Assembly: GCA_016927065.1 (NCBI GenBank)
Contig: JAFGNJ010000004.1
Span: forward strand, 310,001-374,000
Direction of reading: 5' to 3'
Length of the DNA: 64,000 nt
Origin: Deltaproteobacteria bacterium
GTDB taxonomy: Bacteria > Desulfobacterota > B13-G15 > RBG-16-54-18
In this document: positions 48,088-55,236 of the stretch, one piece after another
How positions within the stretch are numbered: the stretch's first letter is position 1
Layout of the letters: every line of letters begins with the position of its first letter
Notes under the pieces: generated by a model
Told to the model about the DNA's origin: nothing
Database searches by the model: none
What the model saw: the letters and a program-made list of their open reading frames with translations, nothing else
Position numbers and translations under genes: made by a program

Positions 48088-48745
48088 GCCAGTGACTGAA
48101 AAGGCGACTGTCGAGCTCACCATCGACGGCAAGCGGGTGCGGGCCGAGCAGGGAGAGAAGATCCTCTGGGCCGCCCTCGCGGAGGGAATAGCAATACCGC
48201 ACCTGTGCGCCATCAAGGAGGCGGAGCCGCCCCTCGGTACGTGCAGGCTCTGCCTGGTGGAGGTCGAGGGGCAAGGGGTGGTGGCCTCGTGCGTGGAGTC
48301 GGTCAGAGAGGGGATGGTGGTCCATACGGACGGGGAGCGAGCGGTGGCCCTGCGCAGGAGGGCAATGGAGTTGTTGCTCGCAGATCACCCGCTGGAGTGC
48401 AAGGACTGTCCCAAAAAGGGGAAGTGCGATTTCCTCCAATTATCTATCGCTATGAAAGTAAAGCGGCCAAAAAACTACCGCCCCTTCCCCAGGGAAGAGC
48501 TCCCCGTGGATGCGAGCCACCCCCGGATCATCTTTGACCCGAACAAGTGTATTCGATGCGGGAGGTGCGTGTGGGTGTGCAAGGAGCGGGTGGGCGAGGT
48601 CCCCTTTGACTTTATACAAAAGGGCTATGAGATGCGCCTCACCACCTTTATGGACAAACCTCTCGGCGAAAGCGACTGCACGGGGTGCGGAGAGTGTGTG
48701 GAGGTCTGCCCGGTGGCGGCCCTCTGTTTCAAGGAGGGGGGATGA
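48080..48745 (+). CDS. HoxU/NuoG-N-like iron-sulfur subunit
   Basis: A 221-residue protein with an N-terminal [2Fe-2S] domain (AIPHLC, GTCRLCLVEV), a His-Cys cluster motif HPLECKDCPKKGKC, and two [4Fe-4S] motifs CIRCGRCVWVC and CTGCGECVEVCP. This is the N-terminal part of NuoG or [FeFe]-hydrogenase HydA without the catalytic domain, as in HoxU. It probably relays electrons from the flavin subunit to another enzyme. It overlaps nuoF-like by 8 bases and the next gene by an ATGA. Confidence 0.9.
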   Translation: MAEPVTEKATVELTIDGKRVRAEQGEKILWAALAEGIAIPHLCAIKEAEPPLGTCRLCLVEVEGQGVVASCVESVREGMVVHTDGERAVALRRRAMELLLADHPLECKDCPKKGKCDFLQLSIAMKVKRPKNYRPFPREELPVDASHPRIIFDPNKCIRCGRCVWVCKERVGEVPFDFIQKGYEMRLTTFMDKPLGESDCTGCGECVEVCPVAALCFKEGG

Positions 48746-49377
48746 GCAAGAAGTCGACGCAGGAGGAGGCCGTGGAGCTGGCCTTCGCCTCGGCCCAGAA
48801 GCAGCTGAGGGGAATGGATCCCCAGGTGGTGGCCGAACACAGCGGTGCTGAATTGGGCACAGGAGATGAGGGGGCGTACCTGGAGGTCACCTTCCTGAAC
48901 CAACGCTATCGGGTCCTCCTTCCCGAAGCAGAGGTGAGGGGAGAATCAGGTGAGGCCCCGCCGCTGGTCAGAGGGGTGCTCATCCTCCATTATCTGATCC
49001 AGGCCCAAGGCACAGCGTTGGCCCGCCGCTGGGTCGATTTTCGCAGCCTGCCCGGCGGTGTGGTATACTATCCTGTGTTTCGCGGCAGGGTGATCTCGCG
49101 CCTGGTCAGGATGTTTGGGCAACGGCCTCAAGAACTGATATCGGCAGCGGCCCCCCTGGTGGGACGACCCATAGAGATGGCCGATTGGGCCGTCGAGATC
49201 TCCGCCTTTCCCCGCGTCCCCGTGGTCTTGGCCCTCTGGGAGGCCTCGGAGGAGTTTGGGCCGGAGGGGACGGTGATGTACGATGATGCGCTCCCCGCCT
49301 ACCTGGAGACGGAGGATGCCATCGTCGTGTGCGAGGAGATTTTTGGAGCGCTGAAGAACTATGTCAAGAACGTTTAA
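48742..49377 (+). CDS. DUF3786 protein
   Basis: A 211-residue soluble protein starting at ATG 48742 (ATGA overlap). It contains LHYLIQAQGTALARRWVDFRSLPGGVVYYPVFRGRV (core DFRSLPGGVVYY) and an ending VCEEIFGALKNYVKN, which match the DUF3786 family found beside corrinoid iron-sulfur protein genes in acetogens and methanogens. The function is unknown. Coupling to the methionine synthase gene (17-base overlap) suggests a role in methyl or corrinoid transfer, by context only. Confidence 0.78.
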   Translation: MSKKSTQEEAVELAFASAQKQLRGMDPQVVAEHSGAELGTGDEGAYLEVTFLNQRYRVLLPEAEVRGESGEAPPLVRGVLILHYLIQAQGTALARRWVDFRSLPGGVVYYPVFRGRVISRLVRMFGQRPQELISAAAPLVGRPIEMADWAVEISAFPRVPVVLALWEASEEFGPEGTVMYDDALPAYLETEDAIVVCEEIFGALKNYVKNV

Positions 49378-50395
49378 TTTTTTGACCACCGGTATCGGCA
49401 GCCTCCCCTTTACGGATACGGGGGAGGCCTGCGAGCTGATCTTTCACTACCTCCCCGATGCCCCGCACTGGCCCCAATTGCCCAGGGTCAGTCCCCGCGA
49501 GGGGATGATCGAGCAGTTCCTGGAAGGGGCCCCGGGGGTCGTGGAAGAGGGGGAAAAGGTCTACCTGCGCCCTTTGGAGCCATATGAGGAATGGGAGCGG
49601 TTCTATCAGGGGTATGAGGAGCATAACCTCGATGCCTTCGCCATCAGCAGGGAGCGCGCCGAGGGGTGGTACGCCTTTGTGGAGGAAGTGAAGCGCAGAG
49701 AACCCCCTCCTTACATAAAGGGGCAGGTTACCGGCCCAATCACCTTGGGGCTCTCCCTCAAGGAGGAGGGCGGGGCAGCGGCCTTCTTCAATCCGGACCT
49801 GCGGGATATGGTGGTGAAACTGGCTGCGATGAAGGCGAGGTGGCAAGAGGAGACCTTTAAACATCTGCTACCCCAGGCGGAGACAATCATCATCTTCGAT
49901 GAGCCTACGCTCAGCAGCTATGGCTCTGCCTTCATGAACGTGAGCAGGGACGACGTCATCAGCTCCCTCCGTGAGGCCATCGCCCCGTTGCAGGGGGTAA
50001 AGGGGATCCATATCTGCGGCAACACCGATTGGCCCATGATCATGGAGATCGGCTTTGATATCATCCATTTTGACGCCTACAAGGACCTGTCCAGTCTGCT
50101 CCTCTATGCGGAGCCATTGAAGGCGTTTATCACGGGCGGCGGGGCGGTATCGTGGGGTATCGTGCCGACCGATGAGGAGGCACTCAAGGGTGCGGAAGCA
50201 TCCCATTTGGCTACCCAGATCAAGGAGGGGATGGGACAGCTCATCAAAGACGGCCTTCCCCAGGAGCTTCTTGCCAGGGGTTCTCTCATCGCGCCCAGTT
50301 GCGGCGCCGGCTCCTTGAGCGAAGACGGTGCACGGAGGGTCTATGAGTTGACCGCAGAGGTGGCCGCAATCCTGAGGCGAGATTTGGTCACGTGA
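49361..50395 (+). CDS. Short MetE-type methionine synthase (folate-independent family)
   Basis: A 344-residue protein related to the catalytic C-terminal half of MetE. Zinc ligands are visible in GIHICGNTDW and a late SCGAGS, with a DEPTLSSYGS motif in between. Short 'core' MetE proteins lack the N-terminal folate-binding half and are known or proposed to take methyl groups from corrinoid proteins such as the CFeSP instead of methyl-THF. The location right after the CFeSP and DUF3786 genes fits such a donor. A uroporphyrinogen-decarboxylase-like methyltransferase is the alternative. Confidence 0.8.
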   Translation: MSRTFNFLTTGIGSLPFTDTGEACELIFHYLPDAPHWPQLPRVSPREGMIEQFLEGAPGVVEEGEKVYLRPLEPYEEWERFYQGYEEHNLDAFAISRERAEGWYAFVEEVKRREPPPYIKGQVTGPITLGLSLKEEGGAAAFFNPDLRDMVVKLAAMKARWQEETFKHLLPQAETIIIFDEPTLSSYGSAFMNVSRDDVISSLREAIAPLQGVKGIHICGNTDWPMIMEIGFDIIHFDAYKDLSSLLLYAEPLKAFITGGGAVSWGIVPTDEEALKGAEASHLATQIKEGMGQLIKDGLPQELLARGSLIAPSCGAGSLSEDGARRVYELTAEVAAILRRDLVT

Positions 50396-50730
50396 GGAGT
50401 AACGCACATAATATATAGAAATACCGTCTCACTTTAAGTGATAAATAGGGGGCGAAAAGAGGGAGAAGGTAGTGCTTGACAAGGAGGGTGATTTTTACTA
50501 AGTAAGTTGTGACAAAAGTAACAAGGAGGTCGAGAAATATTCCCTGTATCAGAGATATCGGTGGTAGGGATTGGAGGTGGTTGTTCCCCCTTCGGCGACA
50601 TCTCTGCCACATGGCTTCGTTGAAACTGCACGAAAGACAGACTCACGGGTTCTCGGTCCGATATCGTTACCCATTGAGGCCTCTCAAACGAACATTCGTT
50701 ATTACAACGCTCAGATGAAAGGAAGGAGAA
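50396..50730 (+). other. Non-coding gap with promoter and large inverted-repeat element
   Basis: This 335-bp gap holds a promoter at 50476-50504 and an unexplained stretch from about 50520 to 50710. Perfect arms GATATCGG (50554-50561) and CCGATATC (50658-50665) enclose 96 bases that could fold as one RNA domain. Short frames across it have no recognised motif. It does not resemble a riboswitch, tRNA or insertion element that I know. Confidence 0.45.
50476..50504 (+). promoter_or_regulatory. Promoter upstream of first metV
   Basis: TTGACA at 50476-50481 in CTTGACAAGG context, a 17-base spacer and TAAGTA at 50499-50504. The leader to metV is about 220 bases and contains the inverted-repeat element. 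Confidence 0.6.
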
Positions 50731-51393
50731 ATGATAATCTCAGAGCAAAAGTCTTTTGAAGAAATGCTTGAATATCTGGAAGGCGACAAGAAGGTTTTTA
50801 TTGTTGGCTGTGGTGACTGCGCCACCGTCTGTCAGACCGGCGGGGAAGAACAGGTAAAAGAGATGAAAGAGAAGTTAGAGGGTGAGGGCAAGACCGTTAC
50901 CGGCTGGATAGTCCTCAATCCGGCTTGCCATTTACTGGAAGTTAAGCGGGGTTTTCGCGAGAAGAAAGAGGAAGTGAACTCCGCAGATTCGTTACTGGTC
51001 ATGGCTTGTGGTAACGGGGTCCAAGCCGTAGCGGACGCAAGTGGCAAGGTGGTGCATCCGGCCTTAAACACCTTATTCTTGGGCTCTATCCAGAGGTTTG
51101 GCCAATACCTCGAGCGGTGTTCTTTGTGTGGAGAATGTATCTTGGAACAAACAGGTGGGATTTGCCCCGTAACTCGCTGTACGAAAGGACTACTCAATGG
51201 ACCCTGTGGTGGGTCAAAAGATGGCAAATGCGAGGTAGACCCTGAAAAAGACTGCGCCTGGGAGTTGATATTTAACCGGCTCAAAGAAATCGGGCAATTA
51301 GAAAAAATTAAAGAGTTCCGACCGCCGAAGGCCCGCTCCAAGGGTCAGCAATGGAGGGTGATTCTTGAGCGGAAAGCCGCAGCGTCCGGATGA
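50731..51393 (+). CDS. metV: MetV-type methylene-THF reductase C-terminal partner (copy 1)
   Basis: A 220-residue cysteine-rich protein of the zinc/iron-sulfur family that partners MetF in anaerobic methylene-THF reductases. It shows VFIVGCGDCATVCQTGG and the C-terminal CSLCGECILEQTGGICPVTRCTKGLLNGPCGG (core CSLCGECIL). A close paralogue is encoded at 56813 directly before metF; this copy has no metF neighbour. ATG follows GGAAGGAG. It may serve as an alternative electron-entry subunit. The family assignment is firm, the separate role of this copy is inference. Confidence 0.82.
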   Translation: MIISEQKSFEEMLEYLEGDKKVFIVGCGDCATVCQTGGEEQVKEMKEKLEGEGKTVTGWIVLNPACHLLEVKRGFREKKEEVNSADSLLVMACGNGVQAVADASGKVVHPALNTLFLGSIQRFGQYLERCSLCGECILEQTGGICPVTRCTKGLLNGPCGGSKDGKCEVDPEKDCAWELIFNRLKEIGQLEKIKEFRPPKARSKGQQWRVILERKAAASG

Positions 51394-51484
51394 GCGTAAA
51401 AGAAGAACGGAAAGGGCACAGCAGATAATTGATCCGAGTTTAGAAAGGAAAGATTATTAACTAACTATTAAGGAGGGATATACG

Positions 51485-52000
51485 ATGGACCTGAAGGAAA
51501 AATTTTTGGAGACGTACAAAGCCATAGAGAAAGATCCTGCTTCCGGAGAGAGACATTTTAACGTCCCTGTTGAGTTTGACGGTGACGTGCGCTTCAAGAT
51601 GACCATGGATGTCTCTAAACATGTGGTCTTTACCGACTCACCGGCAGGCCTGGGGGGTACCGATAAGGCCGCTTCACCGTTGTTTCTGACGCTTGGGGCA
51701 ATCGGTGCATGCATCGGCACAGTCATTATGTTTTGGTCCAGGATTCTAGATATCAAGATAGATGACCTTAAAATCTACTCCAGGGCGCATATCAACCTTG
51801 CCGGGTTGCTGGGCATTGAAGAAGGCACCTACAAGCCGGGCTTTGATCAGCTCGAGCCGGTGGTTGAGATTACCTCCGACGAAGAGCAGGCCAAAATCGA
51901 CCAATTGATGGAGAAGGTGAACAGCCATTGTCCTATCTTTTTCAATCTTAGAAAAGAAAGCCCCATTGAATGGAAGGTTAGAACAAAGAAACCTAAATAA
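51485..52000 (+). CDS. OsmC-like thiol-peroxidase-fold protein
   Basis: A 171-residue OsmC-family protein. Two conserved cysteines are present in GAIGACIGTVI and in NSHCPIFFNL, the redox pair of this fold. OsmC/Ohr proteins reduce organic peroxides, while other members have unknown thiol roles. ATG follows AAGGAGGG. It sits between metV and gcvH; an oxidative-defence role for the oxygen-sensitive enzymes nearby is possible but not shown. A hairpin follows its stop. Confidence 0.8.
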   Translation: MDLKEKFLETYKAIEKDPASGERHFNVPVEFDGDVRFKMTMDVSKHVVFTDSPAGLGGTDKAASPLFLTLGAIGACIGTVIMFWSRILDIKIDDLKIYSRAHINLAGLLGIEEGTYKPGFDQLEPVVEITSDEEQAKIDQLMEKVNSHCPIFFNLRKESPIEWKVRTKKPK

Positions 52001-52019
52001 GCAGTTTGAAGAGTAACAC

Positions 52020-52054
52020 TGTTGGACCACCTTTCCAAGAAAAGTGGTCCAACA
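52020..52054. terminator. Hairpin after OsmC-like gene
   Basis: TGTTGGACCAC (52020-52030) and GTGGTCCAACA (52044-52054) form a perfect 11-bp stem with a 13-base loop. No T-run follows, so termination would be weak or factor-dependent. It separates the OsmC-like gene from gcvH. Confidence 0.55.
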
Positions 52055-52126
52055 ATACAAAAGACGCAAGCAATAGGTTGTATTAACTATATCTATTAGT
52101 CAAAAGAAAAATAAAGGAGGGTGCAC

Positions 52127-52510
52127 ATGGAATTTCCTGAGGATATAAAATACATCGCCACGCATCAATGGGTTAAACCGGAAGGAAAGACCGGTACCGT
52201 CGGCATCACCGATTATGCCCAGGACCAGCTCGGTGAGGTTGTCTTGGTAGAACTCCCGGACGTGGGGAGCTCCGTGCAGAAGGGGGCCGTCTTTGGAACT
52301 ATTGAATCCGTGAAGGCGGTAGCCGACCTCTACAGCCCTGTCGACGGCACGGTAACGGAGGTCAACGAAGCGGTCTATGATGAGCCGAATCTGGTCAACG
52401 AAGATCCCTACGGCAAGGGATGGATGCTGAAGGTCGAGATGTCTGATCCGGGTCAACCCGACAGCCTCTTGTCTGCCAGTGATTACCAGGCTACGCTCAA
52501 AGAAGAGTAA
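52127..52510 (+). CDS. gcvH: Glycine cleavage system H protein (lipoyl carrier)
   Basis: GcvH carries aminomethyl groups on a swinging lipoyl arm. The 127-residue protein shows HQWVKPEGKTGTVGITDYAQDQLGEVVLVELP (core GITDYAQDQLG) and the lipoylated lysine in TIESVKAVADLYSP. ATG 52127 lies six bases after AAAGGAGG, which decides the start over the GTG at 52121. No gcvT or gcvP is in the window; instead the lipoylation genes follow directly. It may work with glycine cleavage genes elsewhere or as a free lipoyl carrier. Confidence 0.92.
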   Translation: MEFPEDIKYIATHQWVKPEGKTGTVGITDYAQDQLGEVVLVELPDVGSSVQKGAVFGTIESVKAVADLYSPVDGTVTEVNEAVYDEPNLVNEDPYGKGWMLKVEMSDPGQPDSLLSASDYQATLKEE

Positions 52511-52513
52511 GGA

Positions 52514-53320
52514 TTGCAGCGGGGCTGGCGATTTATAGATACCGGCGTCAATAATGCCTTCCTAAACATGGCGATTGATGAGGCCATCCTGGATGAGCAC
52601 ATTGAGGGAGGGATGCCGCCGACATTGCGTGTTTACCAGTGGGATCCGCCGGCCCTCTCTCTGGGATACAATCAAAGCATTGTGCATGACGTTGATGTAG
52701 CGAAGTGTCAGGAGGCGGGCGTTGAGGTTGTACGGAGGATAACGGGAGGAGGAGCTGTCCTTCATGCCCAGGAACTGACCTACAGCATCGTGAGTGCCGT
52801 CAATAACGGCATCCCCGAATCGGTAGCAGGGAGTTATCGATTTTTGAGTCAGGGATTGATAGCGAGTTATAAGATACTCGGTCTTGAGGTGGAATTGAAG
52901 CCGGGACGGAACAAGACGAGATCAGCGGCCTGTTTTTCTCTTACGACCTTAGCGGATCTTACGCATCGAGGGAGAAAACTCGCCGGGTCCGCCCAGGCGA
53001 GACGGAGGAACGCCCTGCTCCAACACGGCTCCCTACCCATACAGTCGCATGCCGACATTCTTTTTTCTGTGCTGAAATTTAGTTCAGAGGCGTCTCGACA
53101 AAAGACCCGGTTGCTCTATAACAAGCGAATGTTTGTCTTGAATGAGGTTATCGGCAGGGATATCGACATGCAGGAACTCAAAGATGATTTGCGAAAGGGG
53201 TTTACCCAAGCACTGGGTATACGGTTTTATGACGACGGCCTGACGGCGGCGGAAATTCGCCGTAGCCAAGCATTGGCCGCGGAGAAATATGGCACCGATG
53301 CGTGGAATCATAGGAAATAA
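52514..53320 (+). CDS. LipM-like octanoyltransferase / lipoate-protein ligase family
   Basis: A 268-residue LplA-fold protein. It has WRFIDTGVNNAFLNMAIDEAI, the RRITGGGAVLH motif, a cysteine in AACFSLTTL at the LipM nucleophile position, and GRKLAGSAQARRRNALLQHGS with the conserved lysine. These features favour octanoyl transfer from ACP to GcvH rather than ATP-dependent ligation. TTG start at 52514, immediately after the gcvH stop and an AAGGA site. With LipA downstream it completes de novo lipoylation of GcvH. It is intact, unlike the split homologue at 23188-25468. Confidence 0.88.
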   Translation: MQRGWRFIDTGVNNAFLNMAIDEAILDEHIEGGMPPTLRVYQWDPPALSLGYNQSIVHDVDVAKCQEAGVEVVRRITGGGAVLHAQELTYSIVSAVNNGIPESVAGSYRFLSQGLIASYKILGLEVELKPGRNKTRSAACFSLTTLADLTHRGRKLAGSAQARRRNALLQHGSLPIQSHADILFSVLKFSSEASRQKTRLLYNKRMFVLNEVIGRDIDMQELKDDLRKGFTQALGIRFYDDGLTAAEIRRSQALAAEKYGTDAWNHRK

Positions 53321-53393
53321 GGACAATGGGTTCCGAGATAGCACACCCCAGTGGGGAAACGCGTGGGGAACGCTCTGGCGCAGGTAATCGGTT

Positions 53394-54284
53394 GTGAGGG
53401 TTGAGGCACTGTCTATGCGTTCCAAACCCCGGTGGTTGGTGAGAGAGATACCGAGGGGGAGGCGCATCTTTGAGGTACAAACGCTCCTCTCGGATTTGGG
53501 GCTGAATACGGTCTGCCATTTTGCCAAGTGCCCCAATAGAGGTGAGTGTTTCTCCAAAGGCACCGCGACATTTTTGATTATGGGTAATGTCTGTACGAGG
53601 AATTGCAGGTTCTGCGCCATTTCACACGGGGTCCCAGGGCCCCTGGCCGAGGACGAACCGGCCAGGGTCGCCGAGGCCGCCAGGAGGCTCCACTTGAAAC
53701 ATGTCGTGGTAACCTCGGTTACCAGGGATGACCTTCCGGATGGGGGCGCCCAGCATTTTGCGCGGACCATTGCGGCACTGCGGAGCATCCGCCGGGATAT
53801 CGTCGTCGAGGTCCTCACCCCGGACTTCCAGGGGTTGCGTGAGAGTATCATGACCGTTATAGAGGCCAGACCGAACATTTTTAATCATAATGTGGAGACC
53901 GTCCCACGGCTGTATCCGAGTGCGAGACCGGAGGCAAGCTACGCACTGTCGCTGGAAGTTTTGAGAGGGGTCAAGAAATGTAAGGGGGACAGGTATACAA
54001 AGTCCGGCCTAATGGTGGGATTGGGAGAAACCAGGGATGAAGTGGTGAGCGTCATGCGCGATTTGCGCGGCGTCGGGTGTGATATTGTGACCATAGGGCA
54101 GTACTTACAGCCATCGCGTGATCACCTCGAGGTACATGAGTACGTTCACCCGGAGGTATTTGAAGCATATAAACATATGGGTGAGGAGATCGGGTTTCGG
54201 TTTGTCGCATCTGCACCCTATGTCCGCAGTTCGTACAACGCCTCCGCGTTCTTCGAAGGATGTAGGAAAGCACAGGTATGTTGA
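53394..54284 (+). CDS. lipA: Lipoyl synthase
   Basis: LipA inserts two sulfur atoms into protein-bound octanoyl groups using radical SAM chemistry. The auxiliary cluster motif [12 protein letters not shown] and the radical SAM motif CTRNCRFC are complete, and the C-terminal serine ligand region is [17 protein letters not shown] and [12 protein letters not shown] are also diagnostic. GTG start at 53394; 296 residues. It follows the LipM-like gene by 73 bases. Confidence 0.96.
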   Translation: MRVEALSMRSKPRWLVREIPRGRRIFEVQTLLSDLGLNTVCHFAKCPNRGECFSKGTATFLIMGNVCTRNCRFCAISHGVPGPLAEDEPARVAEAARRLHLKHVVVTSVTRDDLPDGGAQHFARTIAALRSIRRDIVVEVLTPDFQGLRESIMTVIEARPNIFNHNVETVPRLYPSARPEASYALSLEVLRGVKKCKGDRYTKSGLMVGLGETRDEVVSVMRDLRGVGCDIVTIGQYLQPSRDHLEVHEYVHPEVFEAYKHMGEEIGFRFVASAPYVRSSYNASAFFEGCRKAQVC

Positions 54285-54338
54285 TGACGGTGCACATGTA
54301 GTTTGCGTATAAGTTCTATTGATTAAGGAGGGGAGATT

Positions 54339-55232
54339 ATGTCAAAGGTCAAGGAAATACCAGCAGTATGGATTGGAGGCGGGACCTGCGGAGGCTGCTC
54401 CGTTTCGGTCCTCAATACCGTAGCTCCTTCCATCAAAAATATCCTCATCGACGAGGTGGTGCCGGGAAGACACATCAGTCTGAAATTCCATACGAACATC
54501 TCGGGGGGATCAGGGGATGCGGTCATCGGAGCCATCGAGGATACCGGCACGCAGCACAAGGGTGGCTTTGTCTTGATCGTAGAGGGAGTGGTTCCGACCG
54601 CCGCCGACGGCGTCTTTTGTGCTGTTGGGGAAAGGGGGGAGAAACCCATTCCCTTTTACCAGTGGGTCGTTGACCTGGGTAAAAAGGCCATGGCGGTCAT
54701 CGCCCTGGGGACCTGCTCTTCTTTCGGCGGCATCCCCGGTGCCAGACCAAACCTCACGGGGGTGAAGAGTGTCAAGGATATCTTTCAGGAAGAAAAGATT
54801 ACCACACCCCTGATCAACATCCCCGGATGCCCGCCGCATCCGGACTGGTTCGTGGGGACGGTGGCCCGGATTCTTATTGCCGGCCTGCCACAACCCGAGG
54901 ATCTCGATGATCTGCTGCGCCCCAAGGACTTCTACGGACTGCTCATCCACGAGAACTGCCAGCGCAGGTCGTACTTCGACGAAGGCAAATTCGCCAAAAA
55001 ATTCGGCGACCCCGGCTGTCTGTATGAGCTGGGGTGCAAGGGGCCCATTACCTATGCCGATTGCCCCATCCGGCAGTGGAACAACGGGGCAAACTGGTGC
55101 ATCAAGGCCGGCATGGGTTGTCAGGGGTGCACCCAGCCCGAGTTCCCCGATTTTCAGGGGTCTTTTTATGAACAGCTGACCGACGTCGATGTGCCCAAGA
55201 TCGGTGAATACTGGAAAAGAGGGGAGGAGTAG
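54339..55232 (+). CDS. [NiFe] hydrogenase small subunit, cytoplasmic
   Basis: The electron-transfer subunit of a [NiFe] hydrogenase, 297 residues. Proximal cluster cysteines are in GTCGGCSVS, GTCSSFGG and PGCPPHP. The distal His-Cys cluster is at HENCQRRSYF plus CLYELGCKG. The medial cluster region CPIRQWNNGANWCIKAGMGCQGC has a cysteine where typical group 1 enzymes have proline, predicting [4Fe-4S] instead of [3Fe-4S]. There is no Tat signal and no C-terminal membrane helix, so the enzyme should be cytoplasmic. ATG follows AAGGAGGGG. Confidence 0.9.
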   Translation: MSKVKEIPAVWIGGGTCGGCSVSVLNTVAPSIKNILIDEVVPGRHISLKFHTNISGGSGDAVIGAIEDTGTQHKGGFVLIVEGVVPTAADGVFCAVGERGEKPIPFYQWVVDLGKKAMAVIALGTCSSFGGIPGARPNLTGVKSVKDIFQEEKITTPLINIPGCPPHPDWFVGTVARILIAGLPQPEDLDDLLRPKDFYGLLIHENCQRRSYFDEGKFAKKFGDPGCLYELGCKGPITYADCPIRQWNNGANWCIKAGMGCQGCTQPEFPDFQGSFYEQLTDVDVPKIGEYWKRGEE

Positions 55233-55236
55233 GTCA

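Noticed and set aside
45687-48745. Complex I (nuo) operon
   Set aside because: Only E, F and a short G-like subunit are present and no membrane subunits follow; a soluble diaphorase is the better reading.
50571-50759. A 62-residue frame in the metV leader
   Set aside because: No ribosome site fit, no recognised motif, and it runs through the metV start in another frame.
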